Source: Burkholderia paludis (lineage in GTDB: Bacteria > Pseudomonadota > Gammaproteobacteria > Burkholderiales > Burkholderiaceae). From it: a stretch of 64,000 nt of DNA. The stretch spans positions 1-64,000 of the forward strand of contig NZ_JPGL01000031.1 of assembly GCF_000732615.1 (NCBI RefSeq), written 5' to 3'. Shown here in pieces: positions 33,420 through 42,397 of the stretch. Below the pieces are notes generated by a model. The model was not told where the DNA came from, did not search any database, and saw nothing but the letters and a program-made list of their open reading frames with translations. A program made the translations under genes and the position numbers. The first letter of the stretch is position 1, and each line of letters begins with the position of its first letter.

Positions 33420-35087
33420 TCACAGAATGCCTTTCTTGCGGGTCGACAGCGCGGTCTCCGACAGGTCGATCTCGCGGAGCAGCTTCGTGAGCGTCTCGTC
33501 GGAGATCTTGCTGTTGCTGCGCAGCCGGTAGAGCGCGGCACGTTCCGCGCGCACGGCCGCGATCCGCATCTGCAGCTCCATCGCTTCGGATTGCTTGGCT
33601 TCCGCGCGCGGCGTCGGGCTGTCCTCGGCGAGCGTGGCGAGGCGGCGGCGGTACTGGTCCATTACGCGCGCGGAGATGTCCGCGCAGCGCGCGGCGCCCG
33701 ATTCGTCGAGATCGGCCGAGATTGCGTCGTGCGACGAATCGATCGCGCGGATCGCGGCCTGCGCGGCGGCCGCGCGCGCGGCGCGTTCCTCGTCGCCGAG
33801 CGGGTTGCGCGACGACCGTACGCCGCGCAGCAGCAGCGGCAGGCCGATCACCGCGACGACGAGCGAGCCGAGGATCACGGCCGACGCGACGAAGATCGCC
33901 GTGTCGCGGCCCGGCAGCGGCGCGCCGTCGGACAGCGCGACCGGGATCGACAGCACGCCGGCGAGCGTGACCGCGCCGCGCACGCCGCCCACCGTCATCA
34001 CGGCGATCGTGCGCACGCCGGCCATCGTGCCCGCGAGGCCCTGGCGCGCGGCGCGGCGGCTCGCGAACCAGCGCAGCAGCCACACCCACAGGAAGCGGAT
34101 CGCGTACAGCGCGAGCATCATCGCGCAGACGTTGAAGATCATCCGCCCGACCAGCGCGTCGCTCGTGTGGTGCGCATCGACCAGCGTGCGGCCGATGATG
34201 TGCGGCAACTGCAGCCCGAGCATGATGAACACCATGCCGTTGAACACGAACTCGATCATCGCCCACGTGCTTTCGGCGCGCACGCGCGATGCGACGGTGC
34301 TTTTGCGCGAGAAGCTCGTGTAGTTCATCATCATCCCGGCCGACACGGCCGCCAGCACGCCCGACAGGTCGAGGTGCTCGGCGAACAGGTAGGCCGCGAA
34401 CGGCACGAGCAGCGTCATCACGATGCCGGGGGCCGGATCGCCTTCCTGCTCGGCGTTCAGGAAGCGCGTCGACAGCGCACTGAACAGCCAGGACACGATC
34501 GCGCCGGTCGCGAGCCCGCCGGCGGCGACGATCACGAACGTGACCGAGGCGGCGCGCAGCGAAAACATGCCGGTCAGCGCGGCCGCGATCGCGAACTTCA
34601 GCGCGACGAGGCCCGACGCGTCGTTCATCAGCGCCTCGCCTTCGAGGATGTGCATCAGTTGCGGCGGGATCCGGCCGCGGCCGGCGATGCCCGACAGCGC
34701 GACCGCGTCGGTCGGCGACAGCACGGCCGCGAGCGCGAACGCGATCGGCAGCGGCAACTCGGGTATCAGCCAGTGCGCGAAATAGCCCACTGCGAGTACC
34801 GTCATGAATACGAGCCCGAAAGCGAGCATCAGGATCGCGCGGCGCTGCAGGTACAGCTCGCGTTTCGGAATCCGCCAGCCGTCCGCGAACAGCAGCGGCG
34901 GAATGAACAGCAGCATGAAGATTTCGGGATCGAACGTGACATGCAGGCCGAGTTGCGGCCACGCGAGCATCGCGCCGAACGCGATCTGCATCAGCGGCAA
35001 CGGCAGTTGGAACGGCAGGAGACGCGTGACGGCGCCGGACAGCGCGACGGTCAGCAGCAGGATGAGGACTGTGAAGACGATTTCCAT
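33420..35087 (-). CDS. Na+/H+ antiporter, CPA1 family
   Basis: Monovalent cation/proton antiporter of 555 aa. About twelve membrane segments fill residues 1-420. The ion site of the CPA1 family is present as LSPTDAVALSGIAG (about 123-136) and GEALMNDASGLVALKFA (about 149-165), the latter carrying the N-D pair, with GVRGAVTLAGVLS near 370. A charged cytoplasmic tail of about 130 residues (435-555), with helical EERAARAAAAQAAI and many Arg and Glu, is likely regulatory. It is the YjcE/NhaP-like type. It converges with indolepyruvate oxidoreductase and is divergent from the EAL gene. Confidence 0.92.
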   Translation of the reverse strand: MEIVFTVLILLLTVALSGAVTRLLPFQLPLPLMQIAFGAMLAWPQLGLHVTFDPEIFMLLFIPPLLFADGWRIPKRELYLQRRAILMLAFGLVFMTVLAVGYFAHWLIPELPLPIAFALAAVLSPTDAVALSGIAGRGRIPPQLMHILEGEALMNDASGLVALKFAIAAALTGMFSLRAASVTFVIVAAGGLATGAIVSWLFSALSTRFLNAEQEGDPAPGIVMTLLVPFAAYLFAEHLDLSGVLAAVSAGMMMNYTSFSRKSTVASRVRAESTWAMIEFVFNGMVFIMLGLQLPHIIGRTLVDAHHTSDALVGRMIFNVCAMMLALYAIRFLWVWLLRWFASRRAARQGLAGTMAGVRTIAVMTVGGVRGAVTLAGVLSIPVALSDGAPLPGRDTAIFVASAVILGSLVVAVIGLPLLLRGVRSSRNPLGDEERAARAAAAQAAIRAIDSSHDAISADLDESGAARCADISARVMDQYRRRLATLAEDSPTPRAEAKQSEAMELQMRIAAVRAERAALYRLRSNSKISDETLTKLLREIDLSETALSTRKKGIL

Positions 35088-35386
35088 CGATACGGCAGCT
35101 ACATGGAATGAAACGGTCGTACGGAGTGTAGCGTGTCGGCGCGACGGACGCGTTCAAGCGGCCGGTGCGTGCGCACTGAAATGGTGCGTCGGACGTGCGC
35201 CGCGGTGGTGCGGCGGCACGGCGGACCCGCGCGGCGCATGGCCGTTCGTCGCCTTGCACGGAGCTTGCTTGATGCTGGTCAGCCGTCCGGCACGAGCCGG
35301 GCAACCGAGGGTCCAACCATGACATCGCGCGCGCCGCCCGTTTCGCCGGCCGCCGCGTCCGAGCGCATCACCAGGAGGAAGAGGGT

Positions 35387-36676
35387 ATGACGATCGTGCA
35401 ACAGGAGCGTCCGGCCGCCGCGTCGCCGTACCGGTTCGAGCGGGAGGTGAGCTCCGGCTTCGAACGTCTGGCGACGCAGCATCACGACCTGACGCTCACG
35501 ACCGTATTCCAGCCGATATTCAGCCTGTCGCACCAGCGTGCGGTGGGCTACGAGGCGCTGTTGCGCGCGCATGACGGGCTCGACCGCGCTGTGTCGCCGC
35601 TCGACGTGTTCGGCGAGGCCGCGCGCCATGGCGAACTGCTGCAGCTCGACCGGCTCGCGCAGGCGCTGCATCTCGAGAACTTCGCGCTGCTCGGCGCCGA
35701 GCGCGAGTGGCTGTTCCTCAATGTCCATCCGGGGGTGCTGACCGACCCGTTCCAGGCGGCCGCGCTGCTCGCGAACCTGAAGCGGCTCGGCATGCCGCCG
35801 CGCCGCATCGTGCTCGAAGTGCTCGAACAGCGGGCGGACGACGTCGAGCGGCTCGCCGAGGCCGTGCGCGAATTCCGCACGCATGGCTTCCTGATCGCGC
35901 TCGACGATTTCGGCGCGGGCCACTCGAACCTCGAGCGGATCTGGCAACTGAACCCGGACATCGTGAAGCTCGACCGCATCATGCTGTCGCATGCCGCGCA
36001 CCGCACGGGGCTCACCGCGATCCTGCACGGGCTCGTGACGCTGCTGCACGAGGCCGGCAAGCTCGTGCTCGTCGAGGGGATCGAGACCGAGCACGAGGCG
36101 CAGATCGCGCTGTCGTGCGAGGCCGATTTCGTCCAGGGCTACTACTTCGGCCGCCCGGCGCCGGGGCTGCCCGACAGCGCCGCCGCGACCGGCTGCATCG
36201 GCGAGCTGACCGAGCGCTTTCGCCAGCAGACCGAAGCGCGCGAGCGGCGCGACGCGCAGCGGCTCGCGCCGTACGTGCGTGCGTTCGAACGCGCGGCCGA
36301 GCGTCTCGCGGCCGGCGAGCCGCTCGACGAGGTGTGCTGGAATTTCCTCGCGCTCGATGCGGCCGCGCGCTGCTTCCTGCTCGACGCGCAGGGCCGGCAG
36401 TCGGGCCGCAACGTCGTGCTGCGCGCCGACCGCGCGCTTGCCGAGGCGCGTTTCTCGCCGCTGGCGGACGCGCAGGGCGCGAACTGGCTGCGCCGGCCGT
36501 ATTTCCGTTCGGCTATCGCCGAGCCGGGGCGCGTGCAGGTCACGCGGCCGTACCTGTCGATCAACGAGGCGCAGCCGTGCGTGACCTTGTCGGTGGCGGT
36601 GCGCGTGGGCGACGCGCAGCGCGTGCTGTGCGGCGACATCGACTGGGGCGACGACGCGGCGGACGCCGCCGGCTAG
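35387..36676 (+). CDS. EAL-domain c-di-GMP phosphodiesterase with C-terminal sensor domain
   Basis: Soluble protein of 429 aa. The EAL domain (about 35-262) keeps every catalytic residue: E56-A-L58, N112, E144, D173-D174, K194, E230 and Q250. It should hydrolyse c-di-GMP to pGpG. The C-terminal 165 residues include a helical linker (about 275-310) and a small domain with CFLLDAQGRQSGRNVVL and RRPYFRSAIAEPGRVQVTRPYLS. This resembles a PDC/Cache-like ligand domain in a cytoplasmic setting. AGGAGG lies nine bases before the ATG. The first gene of the window is a second c-di-GMP enzyme. Confidence 0.92.
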   Translation: MTIVQQERPAAASPYRFEREVSSGFERLATQHHDLTLTTVFQPIFSLSHQRAVGYEALLRAHDGLDRAVSPLDVFGEAARHGELLQLDRLAQALHLENFALLGAEREWLFLNVHPGVLTDPFQAAALLANLKRLGMPPRRIVLEVLEQRADDVERLAEAVREFRTHGFLIALDDFGAGHSNLERIWQLNPDIVKLDRIMLSHAAHRTGLTAILHGLVTLLHEAGKLVLVEGIETEHEAQIALSCEADFVQGYYFGRPAPGLPDSAAATGCIGELTERFRQQTEARERRDAQRLAPYVRAFERAAERLAAGEPLDEVCWNFLALDAAARCFLLDAQGRQSGRNVVLRADRALAEARFSPLADAQGANWLRRPYFRSAIAEPGRVQVTRPYLSINEAQPCVTLSVAVRVGDAQRVLCGDIDWGDDAADAAG

Positions 36677-36833
36677 CGCCGCGCGCACCGCGGGCGGCGG
36701 TGGCGTTCCGCGCGGCGGCGCGGGTCGGTCGTTGCGTTCGTCGCAGGCTTCCCAGACAATGCGCGTTCGCGGCCTTCGTGCCCGCGAGCGCCGCCCCGGG
36801 GGCCACCATGGCGGCGAATACAAGGAAAACACC

Positions 36834-37220
36834 ATGAAAAGACCGATTTCGCTGACCATTCTCGCGTGGATCGTGATCGTGACCAACGCGATCACGTGCG
36901 TCTATACGCCGTTCTCGATCGGCATGCCGACCACCCAGGCGCTGCTGGCGCACTACCTGCTGCCCGTCTGGGCAACGTTTGCCATCAGCATGCTGCTCGA
37001 GGCCGCGAACGTCGTGATCGGCATCGCGATCCTCAAGGGCCGCGAATGGTCGCGCAAGGCCTACATCGCGGCGACCGTGTTCGGCTTCGCGTTCTCGCTC
37101 GTCAACATGCCCATGTCGATGTTCGCGGTGCTGATTCCGGGCGTCCTGCTGTTCGCGCTGTTCGTCTACCTGCTGTTCCGCCGCCCCGCGACCGCCTACT
37201 TCCGCCAGTCGTTCGCTTGA
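36834..37220 (+). CDS. small four-helix membrane protein, function unknown
   Basis: Integral membrane protein of 128 aa with four hydrophobic segments (about 5-25, 44-66, 76-98 and 102-118) and a basic C-terminus. I do not recognise a named family. The ATG follows AAGGA by seven bases; upstream in-frame codons were ignored because they lack a ribosome binding site. The stop overlaps the TTG start of the next gene by three bases (TTGA), so the two small membrane proteins are probably made together. Confidence 0.75.
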   Translation: MKRPISLTILAWIVIVTNAITCVYTPFSIGMPTTQALLAHYLLPVWATFAISMLLEAANVVIGIAILKGREWSRKAYIAATVFGFAFSLVNMPMSMFAVLIPGVLLFALFVYLLFRRPATAYFRQSFA

Positions 37221-37621
37221 GCGCGGTCCGCAACGCGGTGGCGATCCTGCTGTATACGGTCGCGGGCCTGTGCGTAATCGCCGCGCAGATGACGGCGTTC
37301 ATGCGGTTGGGCCATGCAGGCGTGATGTGGGTGTTCGGCGCCGTGCTCCTTGTGGTCTCGGCCGTGCTGCTCGCCCTTGGCGCGTTCGCCGGTGCGTTCC
37401 GGCCGCGCGCACGCGGCGCGGGCATCGCGCTGCTGATCGCGACCGCGACCACCGCGCTCGGAATGATCGGCTGGGCGACGCTCCTGATGGCGCCGGGGAT
37501 CCTCGACGTGATGCGGCAGCAGGGCGTGGACGTGAGCGTGCGGATGTTCCGGTTCGCGCCCGGCGCCGTCGTGACCGGCCTGTCCGCGCTCGCCGGCGTG
37601 TGGCTCGTACGGCGCGGCTGA
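37217..37621 (+). CDS. small membrane protein with TTG start, function unknown
   Basis: Integral membrane protein of 134 aa with four hydrophobic segments (about 5-25, 33-56, 65-88 and 110-130). No family recognised. There is no ATG in the right place. TTG at 37217 overlaps the stop of the preceding membrane protein gene in a TTGA arrangement that suggests translational coupling. The codon pattern and membrane character continue smoothly from this point, while upstream codons in this frame are a shadow of the other gene. The two genes may be a duplicated or paired membrane complex. Confidence 0.65.
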   Translation: MSAVRNAVAILLYTVAGLCVIAAQMTAFMRLGHAGVMWVFGAVLLVVSAVLLALGAFAGAFRPRARGAGIALLIATATTALGMIGWATLLMAPGILDVMRQQGVDVSVRMFRFAPGAVVTGLSALAGVWLVRRG

Positions 37622-37704
37622 CGCGCACCGTGCCCGGCACGGTGGCGCCCGTCGCGCGGCTCGGCTAGGATGCCCGCATTGTCCTGACGATTCGCGGGCT
37701 CACC

Positions 37705-38430
37705 ATGAACCGAAACGCCGCCTCTGCCGTCCTCCTCGAAGTGATCGCCACGACCGTCGGCGATGCGAAGGCCGCCGCCCGCGCGGGCGCCGACCGTCTC
37801 GAACTCGTGACCGCGATCACCGAGGGCGGGCTGACGCCGAGCGTCGGCCTGATCGAAGCCGTCGTGGCCGCCGTGCCGATTCCCGTCAACGTGATCGTGC
37901 GTCCGCACAGCCGGTCCTTCGTCTACGACGCCGACGATCTGCGCGTGATCGAACGCGACGTGCGCGCGGCCGTCGCGGCGGGCGCGAACGGCGTGGTGTT
38001 CGGCGCGCTCGACGCGCACGGCGACGTCGATCTCGACGCGCTGTCCCGCATCGCGGCCGCGGCGGACGGCCGCGCGCTGACGTTCCACCGCGCGTTCGAC
38101 GTCTCGCGCGACCTCAACGCCGCATTCGACACGCTGCTGCGCGTGCCGGCCGTCACGTCGGTGCTGACGTCGGGCGGCCATCCGTCGGTGCTCGACGCGG
38201 TCGCGACGATCGCGCGGCTGGTGCGGCACGCGGCGGGCTCGACCTGCACGGTGCTGGCCGGCTCCGGGCTCACGATCGACGCGGTCGGCGATTTCGTCCG
38301 CGCCACCGGCGTGCGCGCGGTGCATTTCGGCTCGGGCGTGCGGCCGCGCGGCGAGGTGCTGGCGCCGGTCGACGAGCAGCGCGTCGGGCGCGTGCGCGCG
38401 GCGCTCGACGGCGCGGCGTCGCACGTGTGA
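37705..38430 (+). CDS. cutC: CutC family protein
   Basis: TIM-barrel protein of 241 aa of the CutC family, linked to copper homeostasis in early work though its enzymatic role is unsettled. Family segments are LLEVIATTVGDAKAAARAGADRLEL (about 10-34), NVIVRPHSRSFVYDADD (about 62-78), GVVFGALDAHGDVD and TFHRAFDVSRD (about 125-135). It ends with VHFGSGVRPRG. The last 105 bp of this gene have a near-identical copy at 39715-39820, 1.3 kb downstream. Confidence 0.93.
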   Translation: MNRNAASAVLLEVIATTVGDAKAAARAGADRLELVTAITEGGLTPSVGLIEAVVAAVPIPVNVIVRPHSRSFVYDADDLRVIERDVRAAVAAGANGVVFGALDAHGDVDLDALSRIAAAADGRALTFHRAFDVSRDLNAAFDTLLRVPAVTSVLTSGGHPSVLDAVATIARLVRHAAGSTCTVLAGSGLTIDAVGDFVRATGVRAVHFGSGVRPRGEVLAPVDEQRVGRVRAALDGAASHV

Positions 38431-38476
38431 CGCGCGCGGCGGCATGACATCGGATACCAACGAGAGAGAGGGTCGC

Positions 38477-39565
38477 ATGACCGACACGACACACGGCGAA
38501 CAGGGTGGCGCGGATGACGCCGCCGCACCCGGCTGGGACGCGATCGACGGCGCGCTCGCGCGCCTCTATCCGGGCGAGGAACCGAAGCACTACGGCACGG
38601 CGATCAAGTGGCGGCTCGGCGGCCCCGATCCGCTCGACGGGATCAGCGTATGGAAGCGCGCCGATCCCGTGCCGCACTGGCATTTCGTCACGTACGGGCT
38701 GAGCGAGCTGTATGCGAAGGAGTCGGACGATCCGGCCGTCAGCGGCTTCGGATTCGAGCTGACGATGCGCGTCGCGTGCGCCGCCGCCGACCCCGAACCG
38801 CCGCGCTGGGTGTTCAGCTTCCTGCAGAATCTCGCGCGCTACGTGTTCGAGAGCGGCAACGCGTTCGACGACGGCCACTGGATGGCGGCCAACGGCCCGA
38901 TTGCGCTCGACACGGACACGCAGCTCTGGTCGATGGGTTTCGCGTTCGATCCGGCGCTGCCCGCGATCGACACGCCGCACGGCCGTCTCGCGTTCCTGCA
39001 GGTCGTCGGGCTGACGCTCGACGAGGAGCGCGCCGCAAAGCGCTGGCGCACGCGCGCGCTGCTCGACACGCTGCTGCCGCTCATGCCGATGTGGGTGACC
39101 GATCTCGGCCGCGCGTCGCTGCTCGAGCGCGCGGACGTGCGTGCGCAGGTCGACGCCGGCACTCAGCGCGACGGCTCGTCGAGCGGCTACCTGTTCACCG
39201 ACGTGCTCGGATGGGAAACGCGCAAGCGGCTGCTGCGCGCGCCCGTCGTCGAGATCACCGTCGGCGCGCGGCAGGTCGACGAACTCGTCACGCTGCTGCC
39301 GTTGCGCTTGCCGTTCGACCGGCCGCTTCGCCTTGTCGGTCACGACGGCGCGGTCCGGTTCGTGCGCGGCGACGCGAACGGCGTCACGGAAGAGGATGGC
39401 GCGCTGACGCTGCGGCTCGCCGATGCGACGGTGCACGCGCTGGCGGGCACGCTGAAGCCGCGGGCCGGCGAGTATGCGGTCGACGGGCTCGACGGGGTGC
39501 GCTGGCGTGTCGAGAAGACCGTGATCCGCGACGCGCAGGGCACCGCGGTGCAGACGATCGGGTGA
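38477..39565 (+). CDS. Sufu (suppressor of fused) domain protein
   Basis: Soluble protein of 362 aa with an N-terminal Sufu domain (about 18-205). Marks are W-D-A-I-D near 20-24, IKWRLGGPDPLDGISVW (about 43-59), WHFVTYGLSELY (about 66-77) and GFGFELTMRV. The C-terminal part (about 215-362) is less familiar. Bacterial Sufu proteins often act as immunity proteins in polymorphic-toxin loci, but no toxin gene is visible here, so the role is open. The ATG at 38477 has a GAGAGAGGG ribosome binding site; an ATG at 38444 lacks one. It lies 46 bp after cutC and may be co-transcribed. Confidence 0.9.
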   Translation: MTDTTHGEQGGADDAAAPGWDAIDGALARLYPGEEPKHYGTAIKWRLGGPDPLDGISVWKRADPVPHWHFVTYGLSELYAKESDDPAVSGFGFELTMRVACAAADPEPPRWVFSFLQNLARYVFESGNAFDDGHWMAANGPIALDTDTQLWSMGFAFDPALPAIDTPHGRLAFLQVVGLTLDEERAAKRWRTRALLDTLLPLMPMWVTDLGRASLLERADVRAQVDAGTQRDGSSSGYLFTDVLGWETRKRLLRAPVVEITVGARQVDELVTLLPLRLPFDRPLRLVGHDGAVRFVRGDANGVTEEDGALTLRLADATVHALAGTLKPRAGEYAVDGLDGVRWRVEKTVIRDAQGTAVQTIG

Positions 39566-39570
39566 AAGCG

Positions 39571-39594
39571 GGCCGGGGCATGCCCCGGCCCTTT
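39571..39594 (+). terminator. terminator after the Sufu gene
   Basis: A perfect 20-base palindrome, GGCCGGGGCA with TGCCCCGGCC (39571-39590), is followed by CTTT. It lies six bases after the stop codon. Confidence 0.65.
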
Positions 39595-39612
39595 GGTTGT
39601 CCGGCGGCGCTA

Positions 39613-39820
39613 CCGCTTACGCGTTCGCCGACATGGCGTCCGCGTCGCGCGCTCGCGCGGATGCCGAGGCGCTCGAACAGCGCGCGGCCTTTCTGCGACT
39701 GCGGGTTGCTGGTCTTCGGCTCGGGCGTGCGCGCCGCGCGGCGAGGTGCTGGCGGCGGTCGACGAGCAGCGCGTCGGGCGCGTGCGCGCCGTGCTCGACG
39801 GCGCGGCGTCGCACGTGTGA
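39613..39820. pseudogene. chimeric duplicate of bioB 3' end and cutC 3' end
   Basis: Positions 39613-39713 repeat the end of bioB (47023-47120, antisense to +) with about five substitutions and a 4-base insertion. The bioB stop codon (TTA on this strand) lies at 39617-39619. Positions 39715-39820 repeat the last 105 bp of cutC (38326-38430) with one inserted base and about three substitutions, and end exactly at the cutC stop codon. The two fragments meet at 39714. Both parent genes are intact in this window. Neither fragment is long enough to encode a working protein. Confidence 0.85.
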
Positions 39821-39851
39821 CTTGCGGTGCGCGCCGCTGCCGCGCGCACCG

Positions 39852-41207
39852 TCACGTATTGCGGACGAACCACGACCGCTTCGCGGTGCCCAGCAACGTG
39901 TGGTAGACCGCCCACGACACGACGAAGGTCGCCGGTGCGGACAGCGATGCGACGAACCCGGTCGCCTGGTTCAGCAGCAGCCCCGCGAACGCGCCGGCGA
40001 ACCATGCGGTCAACCCGCCGGGGTTGAATGCCGGCACGTGCGCGTCGCGGCATTCGACGTCGTCGCCCACCAGTTGCCCGTAACGCGCCGACAGGATGTG
40101 CGCGAGCGCGACGCCGACCCACGCGACGACGAAGATGCCCTGGTACGCGAGCGCCTGCAGGATCCGCGAGAAGATGTCGGCCATCATCAGCGCATAGACG
40201 ACCGCGCCGACCACCAGCGCCCACACGAATTTCGGCGCGCGCAGGCCGGCCGCTTTCAGGAAGAACGCCTGCATGTTGACGGTCGCGAGATAGTAGTTCG
40301 CGGTGTTGATGCGCGATTGCGTGACCCACACGAACAGCAGCCCCCAGACGCCCATCAGCTTCAGCAGCGCGAGCACGACCGACACTTCGGATAACGTACC
40401 GAGCCCCGGAATCGTGCTGACGAGGTAGATGCCGGCCGCGCCGTTGACGAGGAAGGTGACGAGATAGAACGGCATCCCGAAGTTGAAGCGGCCGTGATAG
40501 CCGGCGTCTTCCTTGCGCCCGAAACGCGCGTAGTCGAACGTGAACATCATCAGCACCCACACGCCCATGTAGCTGACGAAGCAGTGCCACCACCCGCCGG
40601 CGGGCGGTACGCCCGCCGGGCCGAAATCGAGCCAGGCCGGGTGATAGCCGTACTCGGCCGTTGCGAGCGCGACGGCGGCGAGCAGCCCGAGCAGGTAGAA
40701 CGGCAGCAGCACGCCGTTGAACTTGTCGAGCCAGTGCTGCACGCTGCCGAACACGAGCGGCACGCTGTAGCAGACGACGATCAGCGCGGCCCACCGGTAG
40801 TCGAGCGCCGGAAACTGGTGATGCGCGGCGACCGCGATCACCGAACCTTCGAACACCGCGTAGTAGATCGCCGTCGCGAAGAAGATCAGCGTCGCGAGCG
40901 CCGCGCCCGCGCTGCCGAACAGCACGCGCGAGAACAGCGCGACCGACAGGCCGGTGCGGATCGCGTAGCGGCTGATGATCGCGTTGACGACGCCGTACGA
41001 CACCACCGACAGCGCCATGCCGATCAGTGCGTTGCGTGCGCCGTAGGTGAGCGCGAGCGTCGCGCCGACCACGATGTAGAACACCGCGCTGCACACGGCC
41101 CACCACGCCATCGTCAATGAAAAGGGCGGCATGCGCGCGTGTTCGGGAAGGGCGAGCGTCGACAGGTCGAGATTCTCGTCGGCGCGTGCCTGAGCCGGGT
41201 TGGCCAT
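39852..41207 (-). CDS. NCS1-family permease (cytosine/purine/hydantoin type)
   Basis: Integral membrane permease of 451 aa with about twelve segments, of the nucleobase:cation symporter-1 (CodB-like) family. The early segment FSLTMAWWAVCSAVFYIVVGATLALTYG and the FTFDYARFGRKEDA loop are typical. AAGGAG precedes the ATG. It is the last gene in the direction of the pxp cluster, 194 bp after pxpC, so 5-oxoproline, hydantoin or a related lactam is a better guess for its substrate than cytosine. This is inference from context. Confidence 0.88.
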   Translation of the reverse strand: MANPAQARADENLDLSTLALPEHARMPPFSLTMAWWAVCSAVFYIVVGATLALTYGARNALIGMALSVVSYGVVNAIISRYAIRTGLSVALFSRVLFGSAGAALATLIFFATAIYYAVFEGSVIAVAAHHQFPALDYRWAALIVVCYSVPLVFGSVQHWLDKFNGVLLPFYLLGLLAAVALATAEYGYHPAWLDFGPAGVPPAGGWWHCFVSYMGVWVLMMFTFDYARFGRKEDAGYHGRFNFGMPFYLVTFLVNGAAGIYLVSTIPGLGTLSEVSVVLALLKLMGVWGLLFVWVTQSRINTANYYLATVNMQAFFLKAAGLRAPKFVWALVVGAVVYALMMADIFSRILQALAYQGIFVVAWVGVALAHILSARYGQLVGDDVECRDAHVPAFNPGGLTAWFAGAFAGLLLNQATGFVASLSAPATFVVSWAVYHTLLGTAKRSWFVRNT

Positions 41208-41401
41208 GATCGTGCTCCTTGGTGAGCAAAACTGCGAACGACGTCTCGGCCGCGGCATGTGCGATCCGCGGGGCTGCCCCGACGTCGGGCGGGCAGCCGG
41301 TTCGGCAAGAACGAGGCACAAGCGTCCCCGCCGCGCGGCGGACGGCCGCGCGGGCAGGTAACGGACAGCGAAGAGCGGAAGGCGTGAAACGCGGGCGGCG
41401 C

Positions 41402-42397
41402 TCAGTCCCGCAGCATGGCGCGCAGCAGCGCCAGGCGCCGCTGGTACTCGCGGCGCGCCGCGAGCGCGTCGGCCATCGTCACGCGCACGAAGCGCGCGCG
41501 GTGGTTCGGCTGCATCTGGCCGATCAGGTCCATGTCGGCGCTGATGACCGTGCCGATCGTCGCGTAGCCGCCGCCCGACACCGCGTCGCGAAGCAGGACG
41601 ATCGGCTCGAGCCCGGCCGGCACCTGGATCGAGCCGATCGGATAGCACGCGTCGACGATGTTCGACGGATCGGCGCCTGCGCCGAACGGCTGCTCGCGCG
41701 GCTGGAACTGCAGCGGGCGGCCGTTCTTGTAGCGGTAGCCGATGCGGTCCGCCTCGGGCGCGACCGTCCATTCGTCGTCGAAGAAGCTCTGCGCCGAGGC
41801 GTCGGTGAGCCGGTGGTGATACAGGCCCGTCAGCACGCGCAGTTCGACCTGGCTGTCGAGCGGCCGGCTCACCGATGCCGGCAGTTCGCGCCCTTCGCGG
41901 CCCGTGCCGGAGGCGGCGCCGATCGGCAGCCGGTCGCCTTTCTGCAGACGCCGGCCCGCATGTCCGCCGATCGCGCCGAGCGCGTACGTCGAGCGGCTGC
42001 CGAGCACGACCGGCACGTCGATGCCGCCCGCGACGGCCAGATACGCGCGTGCGCCGCCCTTCACGTAGCTGAACGACAGCACGCTGCCGGCGCGGATCCG
42101 CAGCGCGACGTTGCAGCGCTGCCCGACGCCGTCGATCTTCGGCGTCATCTCGGCGCCCGTGACGGCGATCAGCGCGTCGACATGGAACATCAGCTCGGGG
42201 CCGAGCAGCGTGCATTCGAGCACCGCCGCCTCTTCCGGATTGCCGACCAGCAGGTTCGCCGCACGCGATGCGTACTGGTCGAGCGAGCCCGACGGCGGAA
42301 TGCCGACGTGGTAGCAGCCTTGCCGGCCGGTGTCCTGGACCGACGTCGCGAGGCCGGGTTTCACGACCTCGATCACGTTGTGCGCGTCAGCTTGCAT
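41402..42397 (-). CDS. pxpC: 5-oxoprolinase subunit PxpC (KipA-like)
   Basis: Subunit C of the ATP-dependent bacterial 5-oxoprolinase, 331 aa, with the carboxyltransferase C/D fold. Marks are VVKPGLATSVQDTGRQGCYHVGIPPSG (about 10-36), SLDQYASRAANLLVGN and PIGSIQVPAGLEPIVLLRDAVSGGGYATIGTV (about 255-286). With PxpA and PxpB it opens 5-oxoproline, formed by spontaneous glutamine cyclisation, to glutamate. The gene starts inside the 3' end of pxpB (11-bp overlap). Confidence 0.93.
   Translation of the reverse strand: MQADAHNVIEVVKPGLATSVQDTGRQGCYHVGIPPSGSLDQYASRAANLLVGNPEEAAVLECTLLGPELMFHVDALIAVTGAEMTPKIDGVGQRCNVALRIRAGSVLSFSYVKGGARAYLAVAGGIDVPVVLGSRSTYALGAIGGHAGRRLQKGDRLPIGAASGTGREGRELPASVSRPLDSQVELRVLTGLYHHRLTDASAQSFFDDEWTVAPEADRIGYRYKNGRPLQFQPREQPFGAGADPSNIVDACYPIGSIQVPAGLEPIVLLRDAVSGGGYATIGTVISADMDLIGQMQPNHRARFVRVTMADALAARREYQRRLALLRAMLRD

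Noticed and set aside
29973..35111. A 1712-codon frame on the plus strand
   Set aside because: It runs in a shifted frame through two real genes of opposite direction and is a product of high GC content.
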